A stretch of 16,483 bases of DNA from Bacteroidaceae bacterium (lineage in GTDB: Bacteria; Bacteroidota; Bacteroidia; Bacteroidales; Bacteroidaceae). The stretch lies in contig JAGCWG010000290.1 of assembly GCA_017961965.1 (NCBI GenBank), positions 1 to 16,483 on the forward strand, given 5' to 3'. Below are positions 15,744 to 16,483 of the stretch, piece by piece. The translations under genes were made by a program, and so were the position numbers. Numbering within the stretch: the first letter of the stretch is position 1; each line of letters opens with the position of its first letter. Under the pieces are notes generated by a model that saw only the letters and a program-made list of their open reading frames with translations, did no database searches and was not told where the DNA came from.

Positions 15744-15962
15744 ATGGCTAAACAGTCTGCTATCGAACAAGACGGAACAATCGTAGAGGCTTTGTCCAAC
15801 GCGATGTTCAGAGTCGAACTTGAGAACGGTCATGAGATTATCGCTCACATTTCAGGAAAGATGCGTATGCACTACATCAAGATTCTTCCTGGCGACAAAA
15901 TCCGTGTTGAGATGTCTCCTTACGACCTTTCGAAGGGACGCATTACATTTAGATATACATAA
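15744..15962 (+). CDS. infA: Translation initiation factor IF-1
   Basis: IF-1 binds the A site of the 30S subunit during initiation and promotes IF-2 and IF-3 action. The ATG at 15744 gives 72 residues, identical in length to E. coli IF-1: [20 protein letters not shown], then an OB-fold with [40 protein letters not shown] and [16 protein letters not shown] two codons upstream (15738) overlaps the map stop and is rejected. No SD. The tight spacing to map (2 nt) suggests coupling. rpmJ follows after 11 nt. Confidence 0.98.
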   Translation: MAKQSAIEQDGTIVEALSNAMFRVELENGHEIIAHISGKMRMHYIKILPGDKIRVEMSPYDLSKGRITFRYT

Positions 15963-15973
15963 TATAACAGAAT

Positions 15974-16090
15974 ATGAAAACAAGAGCATCTTTAAAGAAA
16001 CGTACACCAGATTGCGTTATTGTTAGACGTAAAGGACGTCTGTTTGTAATTAACAAGAAGAACCCTAAGTACAAGGTGCGTCAGGGATAA
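15974..16090 (+). CDS. rpmJ: 50S ribosomal protein L36, zinc-free form
   Basis: L36 (bL36) is the smallest 50S protein and binds domains II and VI of 23S rRNA. Translation from 15974 gives 38 residues: [20 protein letters not shown], followed by [18 protein letters not shown]. The zinc-ribbon ligands of the usual form are Cys11, Cys14, Cys27 and His33; here they are Thr, Cys, Asn and Tyr. Only C14 remains, so this is the zinc-independent form. No SD. It sits between infA and rpsM, the common Bacteroidetes order. Confidence 0.97.
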   Translation: MKTRASLKKRTPDCVIVRRKGRLFVINKKNPKYKVRQG

Positions 16091-16124
16091 TTCTTATTTA
16101 AGAATATTGAAATAACATTATAAT

Positions 16125-16483
16125 ATGGCAATAAGAATTGTTGGTGTAGACCTCCCACAGAACAAGAGAGGTGAAATTGCGCTCACATACATTTTCGGTA
16201 TTGGACGCAGCAGCGCAGCTAAAATCCTTGAAAAGGCTGGCGTAGACAAAGACATTAAAGTAAAAGACTGGAACGACGAGCAGGCAGGTAAAATCCGTGA
16301 GGTGATTGCTGCTGAGTACAAAGTTGAGGGTGACCTCCGTTCTGAAGTTCAGCTTAACATCAAGCGCCTGATGGACATCGGTTGCTACCGTGGCATCCGT
16401 CACCGTCTTGGTCTGCCCGTACGTGGACAGAGCACAAAGAACAACGCACGTACTCGTAAGGGTAAGAAGAAAACAGTTGCAAA
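16125..16483 (+). CDS. rpsM: 30S ribosomal protein S13, 3' end cut by window
   Basis: S13 (uS13) lies in the 30S head, contacts P-site tRNA and forms bridges to L5. Translation from the ATG at 16125 gives 119 residues and runs off the window without a stop. Relatives are about 125 residues, so only a few residues are missing. Visible signatures are [35 protein letters not shown] and the C-terminal [20 protein letters not shown] followed by [12 protein letters not shown]. In E. coli the same motif reads RHRRGLPVRGQRTK, so two arginines are replaced (L and S). It follows rpmJ by 34 nt without SD. It would normally be followed by rpsK, rpsD, rpoA and rplQ; these lie outside. Confidence 0.97.
   Translation, partial: MAIRIVGVDLPQNKRGEIALTYIFGIGRSSAAKILEKAGVDKDIKVKDWNDEQAGKIREVIAAEYKVEGDLRSEVQLNIKRLMDIGCYRGIRHRLGLPVRGQSTKNNARTRKGKKKTVA

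Noticed and set aside
16098..16403. 101-residue minus-strand ORF over rpsM
   Set aside because: Antisense of S13, which is unmistakable on the plus strand but lacks a stop within the window.

Overview
This window is a long ribosomal-protein and translation gene cluster. It is the str, S10 and spc operons joined end to end on the + strand, and it runs into the alpha operon at the right edge. Of 30 genes, 28 are complete and two are cut by the window edges (an HU-like gene on the left, rpsM on the right). The organism is very probably a member of the Bacteroidetes, order Bacteroidales, most likely Prevotella-like. The reasons are: the gene order rpsL-rpsG-fusA-rpsJ with no tuf, and secY-map-infA-rpmJ-rpsM; the 99-residue zinc-free S14 and the zinc-free L36; extended L22 and L6 proteins; an HU-related protein of the Bacteroidetes type; a TAnnTTTG -7 promoter element; and A/T-rich starts that mostly lack a Shine-Dalgarno (SD) sequence.

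Layout. Positions 1-224 hold the end of an HU-like DNA-binding protein gene, closed by a clear intrinsic terminator (240-281). Positions 225-836 hold no gene: after the terminator come an 8-bp tandem repeat, an A/T-rich stretch, a probable promoter (-7 element at 548-555) and a structured leader of about 275 nt before rpsL. rpsL, rpsG and fusA follow (837-4054). An 87-nt gap between fusA and rpsJ contains two mutually exclusive hairpins. The S10 block runs rpsJ-rplC-rplD-rplW-rplB-rpsS-rplV-rpsC-rplP-rpmC-rpsQ (4142-9242). The spc block runs rplN-rplX-rplE-rpsN-rpsH-rplF-rplR-rpsE-rpmD-rplO-secY (9248-14928). It is interrupted by an unusually long 224-nt spacer between rpsN and rpsH. The tail is map-infA-rpmJ-rpsM (14947-16483).

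The genes make proteins of both ribosomal subunits, the translocase EF-G, initiation factor IF-1, the SecY translocon channel and methionine aminopeptidase. Together they cover ribosome assembly, initiation, elongation, removal of the start methionine and membrane export. No terminator was seen between rpsL and rpsM, so the block could be one long transcript or several nested ones.

I found no mobile element, CRISPR array, tRNA, rRNA or novel protein system. The protein content is conserved housekeeping. What deserves a second look is non-coding: the rpsL leader with its small ORFs and hairpins, the fusA-rpsJ alternative hairpins, the rpsN-rpsH spacer, and the restriction of strong SD sequences to four large-subunit genes (rplW, rplE, rplF, rpmD).
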